Of a stretch of DNA of 64,000 nt, positions 35,902 to 49,500 are shown piece by piece; within the stretch, counting starts at the first letter, position 1; each line of letters starts with the position of its first letter. Made by a program: the position numbers and the translations under genes. Below the pieces are notes generated by a model. It saw only the letters and a program-made list of their open reading frames with translations. It searched no databases and was not told where the DNA came from. This DNA comes from Membranipora membranacea. Taxonomy: Eukaryota; Bryozoa; Gymnolaemata; Cheilostomatida; Membraniporidae. The DNA lies in NCBI GenBank assembly GCA_914767715.1, contig OU612065.1, forward strand, positions 1 through 64,000, read 5' to 3'.

Positions 35902-36550
35902 ATAAACTAGGCTATCATTACCACAAAAGAGATGTCGTAAGGCTAAGTATGCATCCTGCGTAACTTTAATTTGCGCATGTGCAAGAACAATGAGTTTAGT
36001 TTGGGTTCTAATTGCAATTTTGGTCAGAGAAAATGAGACACCCCCTGCATAAACTGCCAATCGAATTTAGCTAATGATGACAGTAGAAGATAACTCTTGC
36101 TGACAATTCCGCACGCTTTGGGGAGTGTGCCACTATAGCAGGTAGCCAATCAGATGGCTTCGGAATTCCGAGACTCAATTTTGCAGAGATCAGCTCATGC
36201 CCAGAGCTGAGCATGCGCAGAATGGTCAGTATGGGGTATGGCAAACAAACTTCGGACTATTTTTTACATTGCCTGGCAATACCAGAGCTAATAATATATC
36301 AATACTGCGTAAGCAATGGCAATACCATACCACAGCAAGCAACTTGGATCAGGGAGAATGGAATTCTCCCTGCTTGGATGAACTCACTACAAGAACTGTT
36401 TAATTTTTTTTTGTATATTCACCTTTGAATACCTTTGACGACATTGAAAACTCAGGAACATTAAAGTAAAATGAGTGCTTCATTTGGCTGACAGTCACAG
36501 TGTGTGTGTTAAGGTTTGTTGAGCACAGGGTTACAGCAACCTGCTGTTCG

Positions 36551-36711
36551 GAACTACCAAACACCCGGCCACTGATAGTATCCTAGTCAGTGACTCATTC
36601 AGTGGGTGTTTGGTAGTTCTCCTTCACAGGGGGTTGAACCATAAGCACAAGGAGTTTGCCAGCCTGTGAACAGCCCCCTATGAACTGCCCACCTTTCCGG
36701 GGAAAGGTGGG
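36551..36711. repeat. Two hairpins
   Basis: GAACTACCAAACACCC (36551) pairs with GGGTGTTTGGTAGTTC (36604-36619). A second, CCACCTTTCC/GGAAAGGTGG, lies at 36690-36711. Confidence 0.75.
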
Positions 36712-37071
36712 TTCTTTGAATTGCTGGTCTTTGCAAAACTGGTCTTGGAAATGTCCGTTCCTCAGGAGCTAAACACACTGCACTTCATCATCAATGATGT
36801 CACCTTAAGCGTTAACTATCCCCAAGAATGTTTTAGGTGTTTATAGGTTTTGAGTTACCCCTTTCCAATTGTTTGCAGATTTTTTCAACGATTTGTATAC
36901 ATATCATCATGTACACAGACCCTGTGTAACATTCCCATGCGTTAATCTCGAACCCTTTACATTCATAGTATTGGTCCGTCTTGATAAGCTTGTTGCTTGT
37001 TGTATACATTACATACCCTGTATTCATGCATTCCATTTCACCTTGTATCAATCTCAAAGTGTGACTGTCAT

Positions 37072-37366
37072 GAACCCATCCGGATGCCTATTTGGCATCT
37101 GCCTGATTTCTGCGTGGAATCTGGTGGTTGCCATAAAGGCATCCAGTTGGCACACGGACATCCCGATGGGTTTGTCACCTTGATGGTGAGTATCTACAAC
37201 CCATCCTACCCTGTTATGAACCCATCCGCGTCTGGATGCCTTTTATGCAACCGCATGCCTACTTGGCATACGGCGGCTGTCCGGGTGCCAACCGGATGTC
37301 TATTTGGCCACCACCGGATGCCACGCGGACATCCGGCGGCTGCCAAATAGGCATCCGGATGGGTTC
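37072..37366. mobile_element. 295-base MITE of the CCATCCGGATGG family with perfect 26-base TIRs
   Basis: 37072-37097 begins GAACCCATCCGGATGCCTAT and is the exact reverse complement of 37341-37366. The interior has further diverged copies of the same words (GGTTGCC, CACGCGGACATC). No clear target duplication. It lies about 225 bases upstream of the macro-TIR gene start. Confidence 0.85.
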
Positions 37367-37590
37367 TTACCATATACACATACCTTGAACTGACAACCTA
37401 TACCAACAATATGTATACACCAGCTGTCCCTAGGCACTATAAAGTTGAATTTTGACCAAAACCTAGCGACTGACTCCTCTCATCATAGTCCCACTCTGAC
37501 AACATAGTCAGGAAGGTCACATAATGAAGACTTGGACGCTCAGGTGATTGAATAATTAGCCTAACCTTTACTCGTTACCAGATAACTACC

Positions 37591-40500
37591 ATGTCAGTCG
37601 CAGGATTAACACTCAAGAACAAAATAGAGTTTGACTCTAATTCTGGAGTGAAAACAATTGAGCTCTATTTTGGTGACATAACTTCGCAGCAAGAGAAAGT
37701 CGATCTGCTTATGATATCAGCTTTTCATTGTAAGTAGATTGAGATAACGTGTTAACATCTTCATTTTAGGTTGCCGATTACCCAACAATATATTGTAATA
37801 TTAAATACTGCCTGCCCAGGCTAGCCACATCATACTTGTCACATTTCATTTGTGGAGTTGCCTTCATGAAAAAAGAGAAAACAACTTAAAACTTCATGAG
37901 AATTTCATGTGGAGCTCTCTGTATAATGCTTTTTGCTCTTGCAGATACAGTGTTTGAGGTGTTGTAACTTTTGTAGTGGTTTGGCTGCCATGCCTGTTGG
38001 ATTATCTGGATGCTAAGTACACTAATTAAAACTGTAATAGCGTTATTATCGGAGGTCAATTCAAAATTTACAGATTTAATCAAGAATTCTCATTCCGACA
38101 TCAGACCAGGGTCTTTTGTTGCAATGGAAACAGTAGTACTGAAGAAAAAAATTCCTACTAGACTGGCATATTTTGGTGTAAAAATACTAACAGGAATAAT
38201 GCAAAGTCTTAGATATTATCATTTAAAAGAGTTGTGCACACAATTGAAAAGAAAAACATTTATAGCTGTCACAGATTAACCTATGGATATACAATATGTG
38301 GTGATGCAGTAAAGCAATGAACTAAACCTTGAGTTCATTGAGTAAAGCATCACATGAAGTGACTCATTACAGTTGTTACAGTGATTTACTAGGCACTGGG
38401 TGGATCTAGACTAGACTAAGAGTACTATTACTTATCACTTATTATAGGTGATTACACACCAACAAGAACATCACTGATAGGTGCCCTCTACAGGAAATTC
38501 AATATTTCTGTGCACAGATTAGCTGCTGACAAAGAAGAGGATTTGCGTCGACATTTCTACTGCTGGTGGAGTAAACCTTTAAGTGATGATGTCCCATACA
38601 GGTGTGTAGACATATAATATACCTACTGTGTAAAACGAAGGAAGCAGAGAGCGCATCTACATTGATAAGATTGATTTAATCCTAAAGCTGTAAGCTAACA
38701 GCTAACTCTCTCACTCGAAATATATGTATGGCCAACGCCTAATCCCTTCAGCATCATAGTGGAGGGATGTGGTGATGACCGACGTACCACTTGTAAGAAG
38801 GCAGAGTAGGAGTTATCTGAATGTTCTAATCTTCACCAAGGTTAAGTACAAAGCATTGCTCATATGGGATCAAAGGGATATGCACTTATAGTGGGACTAT
38901 CAACATACATTTGCTGATTGTCTGAGCCGACAAACAATGATACCCTGTTATTGTCTATGGCCTATGTGATGAAGTTTGCTGTATGTTGATTTTAGGCGAA
39001 TACTCTGTTTTGAAAACAGCAGATCTGGTGTAACCCCACAAAAGTCTGTACAGGCAATCTTCAAGGCTTTGGTTCCTGCCTGTAATCTGTTCAAAGATGG
39101 AGTCATTATGTCACCCTTACTTAGCACTGGAAATCAGGTAAGTACATCTAGAAATCACTGCATAGTGAGTATATCATCTATAAATACTGCTTTCTAAAGC
39201 TTCTGTCCCTGGAGACCCTTCCTCTTACGTCGCTAATTTCTGACATTTTTAATTGATGCCCAGTAGTTCCATGTCTACCCTTATACAAATAGGAGAATCA
39301 TAAATAACTCATTGGCAATCCCACTTCAACCCATCTCACCTCACCTCATCCCATCTCAACACATTCCATCTCAATAAATCCCTTCTGATCATATCCCATC
39401 TCACTTTATCCAATCCAACCTCATACCGTCTCAACACATCTGTCCTCATCTGACCTCGTCTGTGTTTGATAGATAAACTTACTCATTAGGGCTGGCACAT
39501 GTACACACTAGTCCATATTATGTAAAGCCCCACAACTTCATAGTATACACAAGTATGTTAGAAGCTTCGGTTGCCATAATTCCCAAATTAGGAGATATAA
39601 CTGAAATTTTTTAGGAAGTTATGATAGTTGAGATTTTAATGTACGCCCACTACCTGCAGGATCTCCTCTTCAGATAAAATAATCTCACATCACAGAACAA
39701 AACCGGACTCATTTCTGTTAAATAGCTTCTCATTCATAACAGGGATGCAGTGAAGCAAAGATGCTAGATGCAATAGTTAACAGTGCATATATGTGGATGA
39801 GCAATGGACTGAACATTAACACATTCAAACTGGTCCTTTACATGGGAAATGAGAAGATGATTAACTTATTTACTGAGCTCAAGAGAAAACTCAACCGTTG
39901 TAAGTAATGTTTGTTCATCACTAAGTGATAATATGTAGATCTCTGTCAAGTAGAATGTCAGTCAAACTCAAACCAAAATATCTTTTTCAGTGGTTTCACT
40001 CCGCCAAATTTTGAATTGCAAACTACCAGTAACATTATATTTATTATTTGTATTCGTACCCTACACACCCTCTCAATCACTGTATCAGAGGGCAGATTTT
40101 AGATCAATTCATGTGAATCATAGTTAATATAATATCTACAATCCATACTATTCCAAACCTATCTGTAAATGTTGTGCGCAATGATCACATAGATTATGGC
40201 TATGGCCACAGTAAAATAATCCAATGAAGTCTTAAAGTTCTTACAATCTTATATTATGAACCATACCTTTTATAATTTATTTTATACAGTTGTAAAAAGT
40301 CATAAGGCCCCTTAGTTTATAGCTACAATAGAGCAGATTGAGACTAAATATGAGCAATAGCCTCTGGCAGTGGAATATTAACACTGCTGGATAATGTAAC
40401 AGTATATTAATATTGAGCCAACTATGACCTGTGAATTGTGATGAGGGATTTTAATTTTCTATGCCTGATTTTGACCACGACATTAGAAGATACATACAAA

Positions 40501-43500
40501 CTGTTTTCTTGCTGCGTTTATGAGAGTGGTCTGCTAGATTGGGATTACATAGTCTATGCACTGTGCAGGATTTGCTTGGATTTTTCCTCTCATTACTTCT
40601 ACATTAATCTTACTTCATATAGCCTAGGGTCCAATAATACACATTGTATGACCTTTGCCAATGTCATGAATGACCGCCCTTATTCAATGAAAATGAAAGA
40701 AATTCTGGCTGACATTTTCTTCACTACTTGGCAGTGAATATCTCTGCTCATGGGTATTTCCCAAACATGAGGCTACTTTTCCCAGAGTCTGACTGGAATA
40801 CTCTCATACCTGGAGCAATATAGTAGGTGGCATGAATAGAAATCAATAGATATTGCAGTTTTAGTGCTCCCCTTGATTAACTTATAACACTCAAGAGCAG
40901 ACAACTCCAGCGAAATCCTGCATTGTTCTCAGACTTTTTCCCCTCCGGGGGGGCCGTCGGACAGGGGGCAAAGTCTGGGGGGCTCAAACTAGGGATTACA
41001 ATAAACATCATAATAGAAGTTTTGTAATATGTTTGTGACAAATTTTGGGAATCCCAAACTGTATGCAATACTGACCGCTAATCTTTGGCTCATCCAGATA
41101 GTCTTTCTGATCGCCCTACCAATTACAATGTGTCAAACATCAGTCTTTAAATTCTCAACCACCAAAATGTGTAATCTCTGTATATACAGGCTCTATGATA
41201 ATGTTCAGTGTACATTTTATTTTATTTTCCTAGTGCCAGGTAGTGAGATGCGATTCAGATCAATACGTCCTCCCGTCTTCATCTACGACTTCTATTTATC
41301 ATTTGTCCCTGATGACGAAGCCAGTGTGCAAAGAGTTCGTGATCTATTAGCTCAGCATAAATCGGATGTTAGGTTCTTAATACCACAGCAGCGGGTAGAA
41401 GAATCATCAGAAGAACTCATATTTACCAAGATGAAATGCTGCTCAAGGTAAGTCGTCATTCACTTATCATCAAATAACATGCTACACCATCACACATGTC
41501 ACAAATACCACACCATCATAGATATCACGTCACCACACATGTCGATCCATCACACAAATCACACCATCACATATGTCACACGATCAAACATGTCACGCCA
41601 TCACACATATCGCATATGTCATGCCATCACACATGTCACATCATCAAACATCACACATATCAAACCATCACATATGTCACACCATCAAACATGTCACACC
41701 ATCACACATCTCACGCCATCACACATATCGCATATGTCACACCACCACACATGTCACGCCAACAAACATCACACATATCACGCATATTACACCATCACAC
41801 ATGTCACACCATCACACATGTCACACCATCACACATGTTACACCACAGTACGGAGATTGATCATTGTTTGATATCATCATTACCATGGTTTTATAACATT
41901 ATCCGTCTATGACCGCCCTGGGCAACCTGCGGCCTTTTTGCCTGTGCGGCCTAATGAGTAATCTTTTGTGGCCTTATTGCGGCCTTTTGTCTAAAAAAAA
42001 ATTACTTATTCATTTGTTTTCCTGATGTGGATGTCAAAGCAGGCATAGCAGGCTTTGTCATAACGCCACTTTTAAAAAAAAAAGAAGAAAAAAGTGGGTG
42101 ACGAGAGTAATGCATACCCCTATGTAAGCACAATCCTTAGTTTGAGTTTCATAATATTTGCCATTCTGCATCATGCATGTAGTTAGGCTACATACATGTT
42201 AAAGTATCAAGGGAATTCCCAAGCCATACTTTACAAAACATTATAGCAGTACTAGTGTAGACTACATTTACAAGAGCTTCAATTTGCAAAAAATAACCCA
42301 AAACAGTGAAAACAAAAATATCCTTTCGTAACTTTTGGATGTAGATTGTCATCTTACAAGTGCTCAAGAATGTTAGACAGGCATATATGAAATATTTCCC
42401 CTTGCCCTTTGCTCAACCACTTTTAACTAAGATAAATTGTAAATTTAACTTAATGTCACGAAACTTCAGAAGATAAGATAAATATTAAATTATTTAGTTT
42501 TAGCTTATGCAGTCAGCTTTGTAACAAAAAGTTGTCATGTTACAAGTGCTCCGGAATTTTATCTGAAATGTGACAGAGTTCCATTCGTTCGACAAGCCTA
42601 ATTGAAATTTTCCCCTTGTCCTTTGGTCAAACACATGAAAGATTATAATTGTAGCTTAATGTCACAAAACTTCACAGAAGATTAGATAAATATTAAATTA
42701 TTTAGTTTTAGCTTATGCAGTCAGTTTTGTAACAAAAAGTTGTCATGTTACAAGTTGTACCGGTATGTTAATATATCAGGAGAGTTTTAGCAACACAGAC
42801 GTTTATTTGTGTAATATCACGAGCTGGTACCCTGAATAATAAAATTCAAAGTAAATAATAAAACTGGCATAGTGTGGTGATGATACAAAGCAAAGGTGCT
42901 ATATGTATGAAAAATCAGCCTCAGCGAAATACAATTTGATATTATTAATTATTATGCTGTCAATAACGTTAGGTGTTGCTTGCTATTCGATGCGATTCAT
43001 ATTGAATGAAACATTTGAATGCAAAGAATGATGTTACATGATTATTATTATTACACTTACAAAAATACTGCCCCTCCGTTAACATACAGTAGGTAGGATA
43101 AATAGTTAAGATCTGGTCTAATGATTAACGTATAGATGTAGATCTTTATCTGAAAGAAATGGTTACAAATCCTAAATACACGCTTATTTGTAAGCGCATT
43201 AAATTTACACAGAAATACAAAGTGAATCTCAGTGTTTTAAATGATCAATTCAAGTATCATATTATCAAACACATTGCGTTAATTGAAAAGCAACAATAAT
43301 TGGTAAAGGTGAATTTACTGCTGACGTGCTGTCAATCTGTCCTCAAGTATTGAAGATGACAAAAAACTACTAGAGCAAAATAATCATATCAAACAAATAT
43401 TCTAGCTGCACTTACAACTATTGTAGATGTTATCCGTTTGGCGGAATAGAAAACAGTACGGTTAAATAGAATGTTGAGTATGATCTGCTGACATAGTAAC

Positions 43501-46500
43501 AAAGTCAGCGTCTGCTGTACTGATGTAAGATATTGTATCTCATAAAATCAGTGGTGTGATGGTGACGTACACACTAGAGTGCCCACTTCGGTGGCTAAAT
43601 TGACACTAGCACATAATTGCCTTGCTGCATATGACTGGGTGTGTAACAGTGTATGGATAAAAGAAAGCTAAGTAATTATGGTGCTACAAGTGTAAAATGG
43701 TTAGAATCAGATATTCTGAATATACTGATACACAAGTGCTCCGGAATTTTATCTGAAATGTGACAGAGTTCCTTCATTCGACAAGCCTTATTGAAATTTT
43801 CCCCTTGTCCTTTGGTCAAACACATGAAAGATTATAATTGTAGCTTAATGTCACGAAACTTCACAGAAGATTAGATAAATATTAAATCATTTTGTTTTAG
43901 CTTATGCAGTCAGTTTCGTAACAAAAAGTTGTCATGTTACAAGTGCTCCGGAATTTTATCTGAAATGTGACAGAGTTCCTTCATTCGACAAGCCTAATTG
44001 AAATTTTCCCCTTGTCCTTTGGTCAAACACATGAAAGATTATAATTGTAGCTTAATGTCACAAAACTTCACAGAAGATTAGATAAATATTAAATTATTTA
44101 GTTTTAGCTTATGCAGTCAGTTTTGTAACAAAAAGTTGTCATGTTACAAGTGCTCCGGAATTTTATCTGAAATGTGACAGAGTTCCTTCATTCGACAAGC
44201 CTTATTGAAATTTTCCCCTTGTCCTTTGGTCAAACACATGAACGATTATAATTGTAGCTTAATGTCACAAAACTTCACAGAAGATTAGATAAATATTAGT
44301 ATTTTGTTTGAGCTCATGCGAGTCAATTTTTTTTTCGCAACATGGTACAGTTTTTATTGACACATATTCTGATTTCGTTTGTGCAAAATATACAGAGCCA
44401 AAATATACCTCACATTCCAAATTTATGTTTGAAATATGTGTTGAGGCCTTTTGAGCTGAGCCTGCGTAAAATGTGGCCTTTTTCAAAAAAAGGTTGCCCA
44501 CCTATGGTCTATGAGTTATTTTTGCAGAGTGATCACGTTTCTGAGCCCAATGTTCCTTGAGAATGACGATTGTATGGATGAGTACAATGCTGCATGGTGC
44601 CTCAATCGACAGACTAACTGTCAGACTAGACTTGTGCCGATGCTGTGTTACGACGTCTCTGGATTGCCGACATACATGTCACTCATACAGTGGGTGGATA
44701 TCAGGTAACTTTTCACACTGCTCATAATTATCTCTTAGTTTTCCACATGAGTCACTCTATTCCATTTATTGCTCAATATGCTGGTTTGCCTTTGCGACAA
44801 AGTTGAGGCCAAATAGTAACTCTAAATCAGCCAAGATGATTCACGCATAGTACACAAGTTAAGCTGTCACTAACACGTGGATATATAACCCTGAGTGCCC
44901 CGCATGGGAAGTCGGTCCTTACACCCACTATCAGTACTAAGATTCATAATATAACTTTGTTCTAGAGTCAGAGATGGGAGCTCTGATCGAATGATCAAAA
45001 ACATAACACTCTATATGACCGGATATATACAAGAAGCAGGTGAAAATACAACTTCATCTCTATCTGTCCGCCAACGCAAGCCAGATACCAAGTAAGATTT
45101 TGTATATAAGTCCTGACGTGATATATAACTACTTGGTCCACATCAGAAGTCCTTCAACGACAGGCAGGTGGTGCTCTGACTGAGATTCCATCTTCTATAT
45201 TGTTTTTTAGATGTTTGTTAAATGAAAATTTATACATTGTAACATAGAGGCAGCAATAGGGAAAGTTATGCAAAAGCGTGATGAAAATCTATGCAGACTC
45301 CATTGTGTACAGCAATGGTCCACTTATTTTCGACAATTGTGGATTATTGAGTAGAAATGTTTAAGCTCCTAACTTCTCTTCTATTGCATTTATCATGCCA
45401 CAATTAAAACCCCACAAGTAGCTTCTAGTTTATTTGCAGCTGGTGTGTGCACCATCCTGTTTATAACCCTTTTTTAGACTTTTGGAGTGAGAGGTGTCCA
45501 TGTTTGAGACCAAATAAAGCTAGTTTAGCTACAACAATGCAAATATCATGAGATGCTGTTTATCATGCTGAAAACAAAATAAACTAATTTCTAATTCCTG
45601 AGTGAAAATTAAATTAGTGAACTTTTGTGATTTGATACAGTTTTGAAAACTAGGATCTGAAAACTGGTAAAATAAATGATGAAAAAGTCAATACAGCCAG
45701 ACCTGGTTCCAAATGTCTTATACCCTAATTATAAATAATGTTTTTTTGCCGAATTCTGCAGCGCCATCACTCAGACCGCCGAAGAGAAGGTGACGGTCCC
45801 ATCTACAGATAAATATGACCTGTTCATATCTTACGCTCACGCAAATGAGTCCCAGTGTAAAATGCTCATCTCAAAGCTACAGAATGCTTTACCAGATATC
45901 AGGCTATTTGTTGATCGCAGTGAACTTAAGACAGGTAAACATAAAGTCTATTCTGATATGCTTCAAAATTCTTGTTACCTCCCTGCAAAAATTGCTTATC
46001 ATAATAATTTCATTATACCGTTATGCGCATTATCCGTACTGTTTTAGATGAATTACATTTTACCCGTTGATAGAGCCTTTCTCTGAGACTTACAATAATG
46101 ACAACAAGGAGTAAATTTGTGGGAAGCAGTTTTGAGCGGATTTGTAGTGAAGAGAAATGTGTTATTTCAAAATTATCAAATTTCTGCTAATTCTAAGTAA
46201 CCTGCCTGATATTAATCTCTGATGATCGATCTGATAAAACATAAATATCCTCAGAAATGGAGGGCTCTCAATCAACCTTGAACTTAGTATTCAGATTTCC
46301 CAGGTTTTTTTTGCGTTGTATGGAAAGTCCTTTTCAAGTTCCAGTGACAACCTTAACGATTTCACAATTTCACAATATACCATGGTATTGTGAAATTGTG
46401 AAATCGCTAGAGCTTAATATAGCAATTCTTTCCCAGGTCATAAATTATCACAGGATTGTCACAATATTATGGTGTATCCCAACTTTCATAAAAGATGTGT

Positions 46501-49500
46501 TAGACACCTTCTTATGTAATTTTGAAGTTATACCGAGCAGGGAGAACTATGTTTAGGGCTAGATATTTCCAGGATATAGCAACTTATTCTAAAGCCATTA
46601 CTTCTCACAGGGCCGTCACAGAAACCTGAGCCAAATGAATGATTTAAAAAGCATGAAGAATATGTGTATTTAGTCCGACGTGGTTTTAGAACCCCAAAAG
46701 TTTTACCACAATAAGCTCCACTCCGTACCAGGGATGGAAATTGATAGCACTTGAGCGATCATTGCATAAGACGCCATGTTTTGTTTGGGAAGGGCGTTGG
46801 GTTAGGGGTGAAAGGGGGCTCAGCCTCATGTGGAGATTCGCTATTCTATCTACAGGTGGGTCATGGCAACAGAAACTGTATGACGCCTTAGAATCCTCAT
46901 CGATGGTTGTTGCTCTGATGTCTGATGCTTACATGAGATCTAAGATGTGTGATGAGGAGTTTAGGCTATCTCTGGCTCGCCATTTCACTGAGGTTATTAT
47001 CATACTCTACTCATACTCTAAGTTGTACAACAATGTATGCATTCCTACTATCTGGTACCCATCCATCAAACAACTACTACAGTCAGCCTGGTACCCATCC
47101 ATCAAACAACTACTACAGTCAGCCTGGTACCCATCCATCAAACAACTACTACACTCAGCCTGGTACCCATCCATCAAACAACTACTACAGTCAGCAAATT
47201 TAAAATATCCTTTATGAAATATTAAAATACCCCAGAGGAGTGAATACTGACTAGAGTTTAGTTAAACCACTTTATTGACTTGATGATTTACAGTAAATAT
47301 TAGTATGCCAGCACCAATTTTAGGGACTAGTTATATAAGTTAAGAGGGTGAGTAAACCAAAGCTAGCGATGAGTCTCACTATATTTAATAAGTGTGAACA
47401 ATGAACTCCCTCTTCATTGGTGTGAAGAGGCAGACTTTTCCTCCTGCATATATCTTACTAATCTGGGGTATATCATGACTCATACACACCTATACTAAGT
47501 CTTACTACTCTGGGGTATATCATGACTCATACACACCTATACAAAGTCTTACTACTCTGGGGTATATCATGACTCATCCACCCCTATACTAAGTCTTACT
47601 ACTCTGGGGTATATCATGACTCATCCACCCCTATACTAAGTCTTACTACTCTGGGGTATATCATGACTCATACACACCTATACAAACTCTTAATACTCTG
47701 GGGTATATCATGATTCATACACCTCTATACTAAGTCTTACTACTCTGGGGTATATCATGACTCATACACACCTATACAAACTCTTAATACTCTGGGGTAT
47801 ATCATGACTCATACACCTCTATACTAAGTCTTACTTCTCTGGGGTATATCATGATTCATACACCCCTATACAAAGTCTTACTACTCTGGGGTATATCATA
47901 ACTCATACACCCCTATACAAAGTCTTACTTACTCTGGGGTATATCATGACTCATACACACCTATACAAAGTTTAGCGATCCTTGATAAGCCCTAGACTCT
48001 GCGATGCTTAATGCAGATGGCGGCCATCTTATGTAATTACACTGTTATATTCAGGAGAAGTTCTATTTGGTGCCGATATCAGTAGAGCCTATAACATGTC
48101 ATATAGAGGACAGATATACTTCTATACGTAATACAACTTTACCACAGAGTACAACTTTGCCTGTATATATAGAAGAAAAACTTATTCCAGCTATATTTAA
48201 ATACCAAGCTGAAGGTCACGGTGATGGTGACTTCATCCCCTTCTCTAAGGTAATATATGATAATGTATCATAATTTACTATGTTACTCAGACCTATCACT
48301 TACAAGGGTAAAAATTTATTCTATCCAATTGTTGGAAATTGGTTCCTATTGAAGTATGTAATTACACCGGTTGAATGATTCTTTACGAATGACCAGAAAG
48401 TACTGCAGGGACAGTTTGACCACCAATATAAATCGGCACTAGCAGGTAGTAAGTCGTTAATCTGACTGTATTATCTGAACTATCAGTCCTCTAAAATGTG
48501 TGATTATGCTGGGTTGGTAGATTAAGCTAAAGACTACTGCCCAACTCAATCTATGAAGGCTGATTGGCTAGTTGAGATCCTTAAACAACTCCTTATTTAT
48601 TCTACCCGTTTCTATCGACTGAAACATAATTAACGGCTTTTCCCATATATTTCTTTAGACAGAGTATGACCTTACTACGTTGTTAGAAGATGGTCGATGT
48701 GCGATGTTACCAAACATTATATCTGCTGAACCGGTTATAGATACTAAGGCTAATACAAATATCCTGAAAGTGGAGCTTATTTGTTCTAAAGATGACCTGG
48801 AGTTAGATATTGCCTGTCATATCAGAGACACTATGGAAACTGAAATGGGTTAGTGCTCCTGATGAAGTCATGTTGTCATGATTCTCTGATTAATTCCTGA
48901 TTTTTTGAAAAAAAGTAATTTATTAAAATCTGGGAAATCGCACACCTCGTGGTTGAGGACCATCCAAACTCAGCAACAAATATAATGAATGGATTTTGCC
49001 CTCATGTAGTGCAGGTGAACAACGCCATGATAATGTTGATGCGTGAGTTGTGGGTTCAATTCTCACTGTGGGAAGCCTGATTCAACATAGTTTTCCACCT
49101 CAATCACTCTTGGGTATATCAATTTCCTTAATATGTACGAAAAATCAACCAGGTATTGTGAGAAAAAGGTCTCAAATGTTTCACCATATTGATAACTCAA
49201 TGGGTGTATGTTTTTGTTTACAAAAGAAATTGATAGTTACTGCTAAAATTGGTTCAGCAAATCATAATATGGTTTCATATACCATATGAGTTTGAGAACT
49301 GGATGATACTGCCAAATTGGCAAAACGGCAAATTCTTATTACGTAAATCAGATCAATTATAATTATACATTTACAATGTATTCAGATGGATCAATATATC
49401 AATCATCAATCAATCAATAGGATAGGATTGTGGCCTCACATGTTTTCAGCTGTATGAGAATATATATATGATAATATATGGACACTATTTATCCCAAAGT

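Larger units (their letters stand above)
35545..36225. mobile_element. 680-base foldback element with nested insertions
   Basis: The left arm (35545-35819) and right arm (35984-36225) are inverted copies with moderate divergence, sharing AGCTCTGGGCATGAGC, CGGAATTCCGA and AAACTCATTGTTCT (left orientation). A short palindrome has inserted in the left arm (35643-35667) and a perfect 80-base palindrome occupies the loop side (35821-35900). Confidence 0.85.

Noticed and set aside
48985-49080. tRNA-like B box GGGTTCAATTCTCAC, and similar boxes near 29171 (plus) and 17043 (minus)
   Set aside because: No convincing A box or cloverleaf could be drawn, and the three flanks do not resemble each other; possible SINE traces only.
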